A stretch of 64,000 nucleotides of DNA from VRUE01 sp963712595 (GTDB lineage Bacteria > Actinomycetota > Thermoleophilia > Solirubrobacterales > 70-9). Position numbers and translations under genes: made by a program. The DNA is taken from positions 25,251-89,250 of the forward strand of contig CAVQIM010000005.1 of NCBI GenBank assembly GCA_963712595.1. Direction: 5' to 3'. The notes under the pieces were generated by a model. That model had not been told where the DNA came from, searched no databases, and worked only from the letters and a program-made list of their open reading frames with translations. Positions 32,207 through 40,226 of the stretch are shown here, piece by piece. Numbering within the stretch: position 1 is the first letter of the stretch; every line of letters begins with the position of its first letter.

Positions 32207-32253
32207 TTCCGGTGCGCCTTATGTGGTCATAGACCACATAAGGCGCACCGGAA
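32207..32253. repeat. TTCCGGTGCGC-type palindrome, perfect copy
   Basis: Arms of 21 bp (32207-32227 and 32233-32253) are perfect reverse complements around a CATAG loop. It lies between convergent stops (32197 and 32258) and can act as a terminator both ways. Nearly identical to the copy at 33964 (one C/T change in each arm). Confidence 0.93.
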
Positions 32254-32257
32254 CGAC

Positions 32258-32818
32258 TTAGGCGGCTACGAGCTCGGCCTCGATCTCGGCCTGGGCGACC
32301 AGCTCGGCGAGGAGTTCCTCGAGCTGCTCTGACTGCTGGGGGGAGAGGTCGAGGCGATCAGCCCTGAGCAGGTCCTTGGCGTGGCTGACCGGCAGCTCCG
32401 CCTCGACCACGCGGCCGCCCATCGCGGAGAGGACCTTGCGCAGCTCGGCCTGGGCCCAGACGGCGCCGAACATGCCGGTCGAGGCGCCGATCGCCGCCGC
32501 CGGCTTGCCGTTGAGGGCGCTCTTGCCGGCTGGGCGCGAGACCCAGTCGAGCGCGTTCTTGAGCTGGCCCGGGATCGAGTGGTTGTACTCGGGGGTCGCG
32601 ATCAGGACCGCGTCGGCCTCGCGCACGGCCTCGCGCAGTGCCTCGACGACCTCGGGCGTGGTCGCCGCGTCGACATCCTCGTCGTAGGGGGGCACCTCGC
32701 GCAGCCGCTCGAACTCGACCAGCTCGGCGCCTGCGGGCAGCCGCTCGGCGGCCGCCCGCAGCAGGGCGCTGTTCAGCGAGCCGCGCCGCAGGCTGCCGGA
32801 TATGCCCAGGACCCGCAT
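32258..32818 (-). CDS. NADPH-dependent FMN reductase family protein
   Basis: A 186-residue flavodoxin-like reductase. It begins MRVLGISGSLRRGSLNSALL with the phosphate-binding loop for FMN, has IATPEYNHSIPGQLKNALDW (the family block), and GASTGMFGAVWAQAELR. Members reduce quinones, azo dyes or chromate with NAD(P)H. ATG at 32818 follows the YceI stop by 2 nt, so they form one operon divergent from marR. Confidence 0.93.
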   Translation of the reverse strand: MRVLGISGSLRRGSLNSALLRAAAERLPAGAELVEFERLREVPPYDEDVDAATTPEVVEALREAVREADAVLIATPEYNHSIPGQLKNALDWVSRPAGKSALNGKPAAAIGASTGMFGAVWAQAELRKVLSAMGGRVVEAELPVSHAKDLLRADRLDLSPQQSEQLEELLAELVAQAEIEAELVAA

Positions 32819-32820
32819 CG

Positions 32821-33372
32821 CTACTCGGTCTCCTCGACCAGCTCCAGCTCGACCGCGATCTCGACCTCGTAGTCGAGCACCTGGCCACCGCTCGGCAGCT
32901 CGGCGTTCCAGTCGAGCCCGAAGCTGCGGCGGTCGACGGTGGTGGCGACCGAGAGGCCGACGCGAGCGTTGCCGGCGAGGTCGGCGCCCAGCTGGCCGAA
33001 CCTGCCGCTCGCCTCCACCTCACGTCGCGCGCCGCGAATCTCCAGCTCGCCGCGCAGCGACACCGATCCGTCGTCCCCGACGCTCAGCTCGCTCGACTCG
33101 AAGCGAAGCTGCGGGTAGCGGCCCGCATCGAAGAAATCCGGCGAGAGGAGGTGGCCCTTGAGCTGCTCCTCGTCGATCTCGATGCTGGCGACGTCGACCG
33201 CGCCCTCGAGTCGGGGCTCCTCGCCGCCGCTGAGTCGGGCCTCGTAAGCAGCGAAGCCGCTGCGGAAGGCCGCCACCCCGTTGTGGGTGATCGCAAAGGT
33301 GATCGAAGAGTGGACGGGGTCCACCGCGTACGTGCCCGCCGGTGCCTGCTGCTTGACGGTCTGTGTGCTCAT
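32821..33372 (-). CDS. YceI-family lipid/isoprenoid-binding protein
   Basis: A 183-residue lipocalin-like protein: YAVDPVHSSITFAITHNGV at the N-terminus, PDFFDAGRYPQLRFES in the middle and RRSFGLDWNAEL late are the YceI pattern. YceI proteins bind polyisoprenoids, often quinone-like. No signal peptide is visible, so it is cytoplasmic here. It is first in the YceI-FMN reductase operon; the intergenic region toward marR carries two candidate operators. Confidence 0.93.
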   Translation of the reverse strand: MSTQTVKQQAPAGTYAVDPVHSSITFAITHNGVAAFRSGFAAYEARLSGGEEPRLEGAVDVASIEIDEEQLKGHLLSPDFFDAGRYPQLRFESSELSVGDDGSVSLRGELEIRGARREVEASGRFGQLGADLAGNARVGLSVATTVDRRSFGLDWNAELPSGGQVLDYEVEIAVELELVEETE

Positions 33373-33440
33373 CTCTCTGTCCTTCCCGTAGTTCGTTGCC
33401 GTTCAAATGATTGACGCAGAAACAATCTTAGCAGAAATAC

Positions 33441-33467
33441 TTGTTAATACAACTATTGTCAGGACAA
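33441..33467. promoter_or_regulatory. Two tandem palindromes, candidate MarR operators
   Basis: TTGTTAATACAA at 33441-33452 and TTGTCAGGACAA at 33456-33467, centres 15 bp apart, both with TTGT..ACAA symmetry. They lie in an AT-rich pocket of the 119-bp divergent gap between yceI and marR, 25 bp before the marR GTG. Typical of self-controlled MarR loci. Confidence 0.65.
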
Positions 33468-33491
33468 CGGTTATCTGCGAAGATCGGAGGC

Positions 33492-33962
33492 GTGAACTCG
33501 CAGGTGACAGCGAAGCCGCCCCGCAGCGCTCATGGCGAGGCGTGGGGCGCCCTCTCCCGCACCCACGCGGCGATCGCCCAGCGCCTGCAGGAGGCGCTCG
33601 CCGCCGCCGACTTCCCACCACTGCCGTGGTACGAGGTCCTCGCCACGGTGGCCGAGGCGCCGGAGGAGCGGATGAAGATGGGGGACTTGGCGGAGGCGCT
33701 GGTGATCACCCGCGGCGGCCTCACCAAGCTCGTCGACCGCCTGGTCAAGGCCGGCCTGTTGGAGCGGACCTTCTGCGAGACCGATCGCCGCGTCAGCTAC
33801 GCGACGCTGACGTCCGCCGGCCGCGACCTGCTCGACGAAATGCGCCCGGTTGTGATCGCCGAGCTGAAAGTTGCTTTCGCGGCGCAGCTCAGCGCCGCCG
33901 AAGCCGATGCGCTGCGCGCGACGCTCGAGCGCGTCCGCGTCTCCGCCTGCGGCACGGACTAG
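33492..33962 (+). CDS. MarR-family transcriptional regulator
   Basis: A 156-residue winged-helix regulator. GTG at 33492 has GGAGGC seven bases upstream. The DNA-binding part runs RMKMGDLAEALVITRGGLTK to LVDRLVKAGLLERTF, with the wing DRRVSYATLTSAG. It probably represses the divergent yceI-FMN reductase operon and itself through the two palindromes upstream, responding to quinone- or phenol-like compounds; the effector is inferred from the neighbours only. Confidence 0.92.
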   Translation: MNSQVTAKPPRSAHGEAWGALSRTHAAIAQRLQEALAAADFPPLPWYEVLATVAEAPEERMKMGDLAEALVITRGGLTKLVDRLVKAGLLERTFCETDRRVSYATLTSAGRDLLDEMRPVVIAELKVAFAAQLSAAEADALRATLERVRVSACGTD

Positions 33963-33963
33963 C

Positions 33964-34010
33964 TTCCGGTGCGCTTTATGTGGTCATAGACCACATAAAG
34001 CGCACCGGAA
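33964..34010. repeat. TTCCGGTGCGC-type palindrome, perfect copy
   Basis: Arms 33964-33984 and 33990-34010 (21 bp) are perfect reverse complements with loop CATAG. It starts 2 nt after the marR stop and ends 4 nt before the stop of the convergent siroheme gene. Confidence 0.93.
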
Positions 34011-34014
34011 CGGG

Positions 34015-34761
34015 TCAGGCCAAGGTGGCGGTCGCGCGCTCCTTGGCGACCTCGATCAGCTCCAGCAGCTCGGGCTCTAGCCCGTCGCGAATCAGCTGCA
34101 CCGGGTCGGGATCGCCGTTGACGATCCCCTCGAAGAACTCCTTGCGGTCTTGGTAGGTCGGCAGCGTCCCCTTGGCCCAACCGCGGGCGTCGTTGAGGAT
34201 CACCGCGAGGCGGGCGTACTCCTCGCCGAAGAGCTCGGAGATCTCGCGCTTCATCCGCTTCGCCAGCGCCGGTGAGGCGCCGGCGGTGGAGATCGCGATC
34301 GCCAGCGGGCCGGTGCGCACGATCGCCGGCAGGATGAAGTTGCACAGCGGTGGCACGTCGACCACGTTGACCAGCATCGCCCGCTTCTCGGCGTCGTCGA
34401 AGACGCCGATGTTGACCTCGCTGTCGTCGGTGGCGGCGATGACCATGAAGACGCCCTCGAGGTCCTCCGCCCCGGAGTAGGGCCGCTTCTCCCACGGGAT
34501 CGAGCCCTCGGTCGCGAGGCGCTCCAGCTCGGGATGGGCCAGCGGCGCGATCAGGGTCACATCGGCGTCGCAGGCGAGCAGACCCTCGACCTTCTCGAGG
34601 CCGATGTCGCCGCCGCCGACCACCAGGCAGCGCCGTCCCTTCAGCTTCAGGCAGGCGATGTAGAAGGGCGTCTCCAGCATGTCGCGCACGCACGACTGGT
34701 CGCAGATCCCCTTGCGCAGCTGGCAGACGCACTCCTTGCCGGCATAGGCCTGAGCGGGCAT
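34015..34761 (-). CDS. Precorrin-2 dehydrogenase / sirohydrochlorin ferrochelatase (Met8/CysG-N type)
   Basis: A 248-residue siroheme-pathway enzyme. The NAD-binding motif is RRCLVVGGGDIGLEKVEGLL, followed by VIAATDDSEVNIGVF and VNVVDVPPLCNFILPAIVR, then AISTAGASPALAKRMKREI; these are the Met8 landmarks. Unusual is a leader of about 27 residues with four cysteines (KECVCQLRKGICDQSC). Its codons are GC3-rich like the rest, so it seems translated; a start at the internal ATG 34680 would remove it. The methyltransferase partner is not adjacent. Confidence 0.88.
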   Translation of the reverse strand: MPAQAYAGKECVCQLRKGICDQSCVRDMLETPFYIACLKLKGRRCLVVGGGDIGLEKVEGLLACDADVTLIAPLAHPELERLATEGSIPWEKRPYSGAEDLEGVFMVIAATDDSEVNIGVFDDAEKRAMLVNVVDVPPLCNFILPAIVRTGPLAIAISTAGASPALAKRMKREISELFGEEYARLAVILNDARGWAKGTLPTYQDRKEFFEGIVNGDPDPVQLIRDGLEPELLELIEVAKERATATLA

Positions 34762-34785
34762 GAACTAAAGCCTAGTGACCCGGGG

Positions 34786-35718
34786 TCAGATCGACTCGAG
34801 CGTGAGCCGGAGACCGTCCGCGAGGTTGGTCTCCGCTCTCCAGCCCAGCTCACGCTGCGCGCGGGATGCGTCGAGGGCGATCCGTTGCACCTCGGCTGCC
34901 CGGGCGGGGGCGAACTCGGGCTCGAAGTCCTCGACCCCACCCAGCTCGCCCAGCAGCCGGGCGAGCTCGAGCACGTCGGTCTCGATGCCGGTGCCGAGGT
35001 TGACCGGCCCGCTCGCCTCCGAGTTGGCTGCCGCCAGCGCCGCCTCGACCACGTCGCCCACGTATAGGTAGTCGCGGGTCTGCCTGCCGTCGCCGAACAC
35101 GATCGGCCGCCCCCCCGTGCGCAGCTTGCCGCAGAAGATCGCGATCACGCCGGCCTCGCCAAGCGGGTCCTGGCGGGGACCGTAGACGTTGCCGAGCCGC
35201 AGGCTGACGCTGGAGAGGCCGTGCAGTCGCTCGTAGAGGGCCAGGTAGCCCTCGGCGGCGAACTTGCTCTGGCCGTAGGGGGAGAGCGGTTCGACCGGTG
35301 AGTCCTCGTCCAGGGGCAACGCCTTGCCCGCACCCTCGCCGTAGATCGCTCCGCCGGTCGAGACGAAGACCAGGCGCCGCGAGCCGGCGATGCGGCAGGC
35401 CTCGAGCACGTTGGCGGTGCCGCCGACGTTGATCGAGGCGTCGAACGCGGGCTCGACCGCCGAGCGGCGAACGTCGATCTGGGCGGCGAGGTGGAAGACG
35501 ACCTCGGGCTTCTCCTCGCCGGCGAGCCTCTCGACCGCGGCGAGGTCGCGGATGTCCGCCTCGACCAGGCGTGCCCCGGCTTCCAGCGCCCCGTCGAGGT
35601 TCTGCTTGCGCCCGGTCGAGAGATCGTCGATGACCGTCACCTCGTCGCCGCGCGCGAGCAGCGCATCGACCAGGTTCGAGCCTATGAAGCCGGCGCCGCC
35701 GGTAACCAAGGTCCTCAT
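34786..35718 (-). CDS. NAD-dependent epimerase/dehydratase, UDP-glucose 4-epimerase type
   Basis: A 310-residue extended SDR. The NAD site is MRTLVTGGAGFIGSNLVDAL, the catalytic SPYGQSKFAAEGYL contains the Tyr and Lys, and NVYGPRQDPLGEAGVIAIF plus GRQTRDYLYVGDVVEA are typical of GalE-like sugar epimerases. It likely supplies a nucleotide sugar for cell-surface glycans. Same strand as the siroheme gene, 24 bp upstream of it; divergent from topA with 79 bp between. Confidence 0.9.
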   Translation of the reverse strand: MRTLVTGGAGFIGSNLVDALLARGDEVTVIDDLSTGRKQNLDGALEAGARLVEADIRDLAAVERLAGEEKPEVVFHLAAQIDVRRSAVEPAFDASINVGGTANVLEACRIAGSRRLVFVSTGGAIYGEGAGKALPLDEDSPVEPLSPYGQSKFAAEGYLALYERLHGLSSVSLRLGNVYGPRQDPLGEAGVIAIFCGKLRTGGRPIVFGDGRQTRDYLYVGDVVEAALAAANSEASGPVNLGTGIETDVLELARLLGELGGVEDFEPEFAPARAAEVQRIALDASRAQRELGWRAETNLADGLRLTLESI

Positions 35719-35797
35719 CGAGTCGCCGATCCTAGAAGGATCGGCGCGGGCCGGCCGAGCGGGGGCAGCGGAGCGCCCCTGCTACCCTCGCCGCCCG

Positions 35798-38074
35798 ATG
35801 AGGCTGATCGTCACCGAGAAGAACAACAGCGCCGAGAAGATCGCGACCTTCCTCAGCAAGGGCAGCGCGACCAGCGACAAAACCTTCAAAGTCCCCTTCT
35901 ATACGTGGAGCGACGCCGATGGCGATCACCGCACGATCGGCCTCAAGGGGCACGTACTCGGCCCCGCCTTCCCAGAGGGCTACTCGAACTGGCAGAAAAC
36001 CGACCTGCACGACCTGATCGACGCCGAGCTGATCAAGGAGCCGACCGACAAGAACGTCGTCAAGGCGATCCGCAAAGTCGCCAAAGAAGCCGACGAGCTG
36101 GTGATCGCCACCGACTTCGACCGCGAGGGCGAGCTGATCGGGCTCGAGGCGCTGGAGGAGATGCTCGACGCCAACCCCGAGCTCGGCACGCGCGAGGAAA
36201 CCCGCGCCGGCACGCTGAAGGTCCAGCGCGCCCGCTACTCCGCCCTGACCAAAGAAGAGATCGAGCGCGCCTTCGACGAGCTCGACGAGCTCTCCTACCC
36301 GCTCGCCAACGCCGGCGCCGCCCGCCAGGACATCGACCTGCTCTGGGGGGCGACCCTGACCCGCGCCGTCTCCCTCTCCACCCGCCGCTTCGGCTCCAAC
36401 TTCCTCTCGGTCGGCCGTGTGCAGAGCCCGACCCTGGGGCTGATCGTCGAGCGCGAGATGGAGCGCCGCGCCCACGTCGCCAAGCCCTTCTGGGAACTGT
36501 TCGCCAAGTTCGAGCACCCCGACGGCAGCTTCGAGGCCCACCACGAGACCGACAAGTTCTGGGAGAAGGCCGAGGCCGACGCCGCTTTCGCCGGCACCGC
36601 CGGCCCCGGCACGGTGAAGTCGGTGACGGCGCGCAAGAACACCCGCAAGCCGCCCACCCCCTACAACACGACCGCCTTCACGACCGACGCCTCCAGCCGT
36701 CTCGGCATCACCCCCTCCAGCGCGATGCGGCTCGCCGAGGACCTCTACATGGACGGCTTCATCTCCTACCCGCGCACCGACAACACCGTCTACCCGGTCT
36801 CGCTGCCGCTGCGCGAGCTGGTCAGCTCGCTGGTCCGGGTCAAGGAGTTCTCCGCCGCCTCCGGCCTGCTCGACGGTGAGCTGAAGCCGACCCGCGGCAA
36901 AAAAGAGACGACCGACCACCCGCCGATCTACCCGACCCAGGCGATCCACCCCGGCGCCCTCGGCGACGGTCCCAAGAAGCGCGTCTACGAACTCGTCGTG
37001 CGCCGCTTCCTCGCCACCTTCAGCCCGCCGATGATCACCGAGTCGACCCGCGCCGACATCGAGGCCGGCTCGCAGACCTACTTCGTCCGCGGCTCGGTCG
37101 TTGTCGACCCCGGCTTCGCCGGCATCTACACCTACGCCCGCTCCTCCGACGAGGAGATCCCGGCTCTGCAGGAGGGCCAGAGCCTGCCGCTCGACGGCGA
37201 GCCCTGGATCGTCGACAAGGAGACCCAGCCGCCGTCGCGGATCTCGCAGGCGAAGCTGGTCGAGATGATGGAGGAGCGCGGCCTCGGCACCAAGGCGACC
37301 CGCGCCGACATCATCAAGAAGCTCTTCGACCGCGGCTACGTCTACAGCAACCCGCCGATCCCGACCGAGACCGGGATCGCGATGTACGACGCCTTCAAAA
37401 AATACGTGCCGCGGATGGCGACGCCGGAGATGACCGCCCAGCTCGAGGCGGAGATGGACCAGATCGCCGCCGGCGAGATGACCAAGGACGGCGTCGTCGG
37501 CGACAGCCGCGAGCTCCTGCACAGCACCTGGACGGAGATCGACAAGAGCCGCGAGGACCTGGCCAAGGTCGTCTGGAAGGGGATGGACGAGGATCGCATC
37601 CTCGGTCCCTGCAAGGTCTGCGAAGAAGCCGGGCGCAAGAAGGAGGACGGCTCGCCCCACATGCTGCGCGTGATCCGGGCGAAAAAGTCGGGCAAGCGCT
37701 TCGTCGGCTGCAGCGGCTGGGTCCTCGACGATCCCGAGTCCTGCGACCAGACCTTCCCGCTGCCCCAGCGCGGCGACGTCTTCAAACTCGAGGAACGCTG
37801 CTCGATCTGCGGCGAGACGCCGCGGCTGAAAGTCCAGCCCTTCCGCGGGCGCCCCTGGAACCTCTGCCTCAACGACGACTGCGAGTCGATGCAGGAGATG
37901 AAGAAACGCCGCGCCGAGCGCGAAGCGGCGAAAGCGGCCAAGGAAGCGATGGCTGAGAAGCCGCTGCCCGAGGGCAACGAGGACGCGCCCGCGAAGAAGG
38001 CAGCGAAGAAAAAAGTAAGCAAGGCCGACACCGCCACGCGCGGCCGCAAACGCGCCAAGGCCGCGGCCAAATAG
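35798..38074 (+). CDS. topA: DNA topoisomerase I, archaeal-like type IA
   Basis: Relaxes negative supercoils; 758 residues from the ATG at 35798. Toprim features: IVTEKNNSAEKIATFL and ATDFDREGELIG. The active-site tyrosine is in GFISYPRTDNTVYP. The segment IGLKGHVLGPAFPEGYSNWQ differs from the usual bacterial GHVRDLP form and looks more like archaeal type IA enzymes. Two cysteine-rich zinc-like modules follow (CKVCEEAGRKK, then CSICGETP with CLNDDC), then a lysine/alanine-rich tail (AAKKKVSKAD). It is shorter than typical actinobacterial TopA (~900). tmk follows. Confidence 0.92.
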   Translation: MRLIVTEKNNSAEKIATFLSKGSATSDKTFKVPFYTWSDADGDHRTIGLKGHVLGPAFPEGYSNWQKTDLHDLIDAELIKEPTDKNVVKAIRKVAKEADELVIATDFDREGELIGLEALEEMLDANPELGTREETRAGTLKVQRARYSALTKEEIERAFDELDELSYPLANAGAARQDIDLLWGATLTRAVSLSTRRFGSNFLSVGRVQSPTLGLIVEREMERRAHVAKPFWELFAKFEHPDGSFEAHHETDKFWEKAEADAAFAGTAGPGTVKSVTARKNTRKPPTPYNTTAFTTDASSRLGITPSSAMRLAEDLYMDGFISYPRTDNTVYPVSLPLRELVSSLVRVKEFSAASGLLDGELKPTRGKKETTDHPPIYPTQAIHPGALGDGPKKRVYELVVRRFLATFSPPMITESTRADIEAGSQTYFVRGSVVVDPGFAGIYTYARSSDEEIPALQEGQSLPLDGEPWIVDKETQPPSRISQAKLVEMMEERGLGTKATRADIIKKLFDRGYVYSNPPIPTETGIAMYDAFKKYVPRMATPEMTAQLEAEMDQIAAGEMTKDGVVGDSRELLHSTWTEIDKSREDLAKVVWKGMDEDRILGPCKVCEEAGRKKEDGSPHMLRVIRAKKSGKRFVGCSGWVLDDPESCDQTFPLPQRGDVFKLEERCSICGETPRLKVQPFRGRPWNLCLNDDCESMQEMKKRRAEREAAKAAKEAMAEKPLPEGNEDAPAKKAAKKKVSKADTATRGRKRAKAAAK

Positions 38075-38076
38075 AG

Positions 38077-38125
38077 CTTCCGGTGCGCTTTATGCGCCTA
38101 TACGGTGCAAAAGGACCACCGGAAG
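38077..38125. repeat. TTCCGGTGCGC-type palindrome, degenerate copy
   Basis: CTTCCGGTG at the left end pairs with CACCGGAAG at the right end; 17 of 22 arm positions pair, with a TATAC centre. It begins 2 nt after the topA stop and ends 9 nt before the tmk start, so it sits between co-directional genes. Its right end also carries the tmk ribosome site (GGAAGGGG). Confidence 0.85.
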
Positions 38126-38134
38126 GGGTTGAGC

Positions 38135-38722
38135 GTGTTCATTTCGCTTGAGGGGATCGACGGCTCCGGCAAGAGCACCCAGGCGAAGCTGCTGGCCGAA
38201 GCGCTTGGCCCCGAGACCCTGCTGATCCGCGAGCCGGGGGGGACCGAGGCGGCGGAGCGGATCCGCGGCCTGCTCGCCGACCCGGAGCTGGCGCTCGACC
38301 CGCTCGCCGAGCTGCTGCTCTTCCTTGCGGCGCGGGCCGACCTCACCGCCCGCGCGATCCGCCCCGCGCTCGAGGCGGGGTGCGACATCGTCTGCGACCG
38401 CTTCGCCGATTCCAGCGTCGCCTACCAGGGCGCCGCCCGCGGCCTCGGCGTCGGCGAGGTGATCTCGCTCACCGACGCCGCCACCGAGGGCCTCTGGCCG
38501 GACCTCACGGTGCTGTTGCGGGTCGACCCCGAGGTCGGCCTCGGGCGCGCCGACGGCAGCGACCGCTTCGAGTCCGAGGGCCTCGACCTCCAGCGTGCCG
38601 TCGCACAGGCCTACGAGGAGATCGCCCAGATCGCTTCCGACCGCGTAGTGGTCGTCGACGGGGCTGGGACGGTCGAGGAAGTCCAAGAGCATGTGCTGAG
38701 CGCCGTGCGGGGTGCCCAATGA
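38135..38722 (+). CDS. tmk: Thymidylate kinase
   Basis: Phosphorylates dTMP to dTDP; 195 residues. GTG at 38135 is chosen because GGAAGGGG lies six bases upstream; earlier in-frame starts fall inside the palindrome. P-loop FISLEGIDGSGKSTQAK, DR(Y/F) motif CDRFADSSVAYQGAA, and the lid region after LLRVDPEVGLGRAD are seen. holB follows 55 bp later, a common pairing. Confidence 0.95.
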   Translation: MFISLEGIDGSGKSTQAKLLAEALGPETLLIREPGGTEAAERIRGLLADPELALDPLAELLLFLAARADLTARAIRPALEAGCDIVCDRFADSSVAYQGAARGLGVGEVISLTDAATEGLWPDLTVLLRVDPEVGLGRADGSDRFESEGLDLQRAVAQAYEEIAQIASDRVVVVDGAGTVEEVQEHVLSAVRGAQ

Positions 38723-38728
38723 GCCGAC

Positions 38729-38765
38729 TTCGTGTTTTGTCTCGCTATGCGAGACAAAACACGAA
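38729..38765. repeat. 17-bp perfect palindrome between tmk and holB
   Basis: Arms 38729-38745 and 38749-38765 are exact reverse complements with a 3-nt loop. It starts 7 nt after the tmk stop and ends 9 nt before the holB ATG. A strong hairpin here could limit holB translation or stop transcription. Sequence differs from the TTCCGGTGCGC family. Confidence 0.9.
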
Positions 38766-38777
38766 CTCACCACGATG

Positions 38778-39842
38778 ATGGAGGCGCTGGAGGGAGCTAC
38801 AGAGCATCAGTTGCGGGTGCGGATGGCGCTGGCCGCCGCGCTGGCGTCGGGGCCGAGCCACGCCTATCTCTTCCGGGGGCCGCGAGGCTCCGGCAAGTCC
38901 GCCGCCGCTCGCGCCTTCGCCGCCGAGATCCTCGCCGCCGATGCCGCCGAGCCTGACGATGCCCGCCGCCGAGCCCTGCTCGACCCCTCGCCGCATCCCG
39001 ACCTTGTCTGGGTCTCTCCGCGCGGCGCCCAGCACATGGTCGAGGAGCTGCGCGAGCGGGTGATCCGCGCTGCCTCCTATCGCCCCTTCGAGGGCGAGAA
39101 GCGGGTCTTCGTCGTCGAGGCCGCCGAGGCGATGCGGGACGAGAGTCAGAACGCGCTGCTGAAGACCCTCGAGGAGCCCCCCAGCTTCGCCCACCTGATC
39201 CTCCTCACCTCTGAACCGGCGCTCCTCCTGGAAACGATCGCCTCCCGCTGCCAACCGATCGATTTCGTCCCACTCCCGCCTGAGGCCATAGAAGCGTCCC
39301 TCGCGGCAGAAGCCCCCCCGGACGAGCTCGCCGCCGCCGCCCGCCTTTCCGCTGGCGATGCCGACCGCGCTCGCTTTCTCCTCACCGATGCCGGGCGGGA
39401 GCTGCGAGCGGCGGCCCCCACGTTCCTCGCCGGAACTCAGCTGCTCGAATCCGCCGAGGAAGCAGGTGGAGAAGCGGAGGCCGCCACCCGCAAGGCGCTC
39501 GAGGAGGAAGCCGAGGTCGGCGTAAAGCGCAGCGCAAAGGACATCTCGGACGAAGCGAAAAGGGCGGGTCGCCGACGGCGCACGGAAGTGCTCGACCTGG
39601 GTCTCGAACTCGTCGGGAGCTGGTACCGGGATCTGGCGGCTGTGGCCAGCGGGGCCGAGGAGGTCGTCTTCAACCGGGATCGACTGGAGGGATTGGAGGC
39701 TCAGGCGGCCGGCTTGGACCCCAGCCGGCCCCGCCGGGCAGCGGAGCTCGTCGAGGACACGCGCCGCCGTCTCGACCTCAACGTCTCCGAGGAGCTAGCC
39801 CTCGAGGCGCTCGCCTTCCGCCTTGCTGCCGTTCTCGCCTGA
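38778..39842 (+). CDS. holB: DNA polymerase III delta-prime subunit
   Basis: Clamp-loader AAA+ subunit, 354 residues. HAYLFRGPRGSGKSAAARAF contains a P-loop-like motif; VFVVEAAEAMRDESQNALLK and TLEEPPSFAHLILLTSEPA are the family signature, and LLLETIASRCQPIDF the sensor region. The ATG at 38778 (or 38775) has no clear ribosome site and lies just after a strong hairpin. The 3' end overlaps the convergent DUF2304 gene by 48 bp. No zinc-finger cysteines are seen. Confidence 0.93.
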   Translation: MEALEGATEHQLRVRMALAAALASGPSHAYLFRGPRGSGKSAAARAFAAEILAADAAEPDDARRRALLDPSPHPDLVWVSPRGAQHMVEELRERVIRAASYRPFEGEKRVFVVEAAEAMRDESQNALLKTLEEPPSFAHLILLTSEPALLLETIASRCQPIDFVPLPPEAIEASLAAEAPPDELAAAARLSAGDADRARFLLTDAGRELRAAAPTFLAGTQLLESAEEAGGEAEAATRKALEEEAEVGVKRSAKDISDEAKRAGRRRRTEVLDLGLELVGSWYRDLAAVASGAEEVVFNRDRLEGLEAQAAGLDPSRPRRAAELVEDTRRRLDLNVSEELALEALAFRLAAVLA

Positions 39843-40226
39843 GCTCGCCTGAGCGCGCGCCTTCTCCAGTGCTCGCTCCTGGGCAAGGCGAGTGATTTGT
39901 GCGGCCTGGCGCGACATGATCACGCTGAAGTTGAGCGCCAGCCCGAGCAGCAGCAGCAGGACGATCGAGAAAAGGGCCACGTTGGTGTCGCGCACGCCCA
40001 TGGCGTCGGCAACCAGCGTCAGCAGGCCCGGGAAGGCGGCGCCGACCAGCATCCCCAGGCCGGCGACGAACCAGACCACGCTAAAGCGCTCCTGGAGCTT
40101 GTCGCGGCGGATCAGCTCCAGCACCAGCGCCATGAAGGCGAGGGCCAGGATCGCCGCGATGACCCGCGTCTGCGAGGTGAGGTGGACCTTGGGGCTCTCG
40201 GCCGCCGCCAGCAGCAGCGCAGTCAT
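39795..40226 (-). CDS. DUF2304 membrane protein
   Basis: A 143-residue protein with three hydrophobic helices and a charged C-terminal tail. RVIAAILALAFMALVLELIR followed by LQERFSVVWFVAGLGMLVGA is the DUF2304 pattern. These proteins usually sit beside a GT2 glycosyltransferase, as here: its ATG overlaps the glycosyltransferase stop (ATGA). A role as membrane partner for the transferase is inferred. Its 3' end overlaps holB. Confidence 0.88.
   Translation of the reverse strand: MTALLLAAAESPKVHLTSQTRVIAAILALAFMALVLELIRRDKLQERFSVVWFVAGLGMLVGAAFPGLLTLVADAMGVRDTNVALFSIVLLLLLGLALNFSVIMSRQAAQITRLAQERALEKARAQASSGENGSKAEGERLEG

Noticed and set aside
35732..37660. 642-codon minus-strand frame opposite topA
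   Set aside because: Shadow frame caused by GC3 bias; topA has a full motif set.
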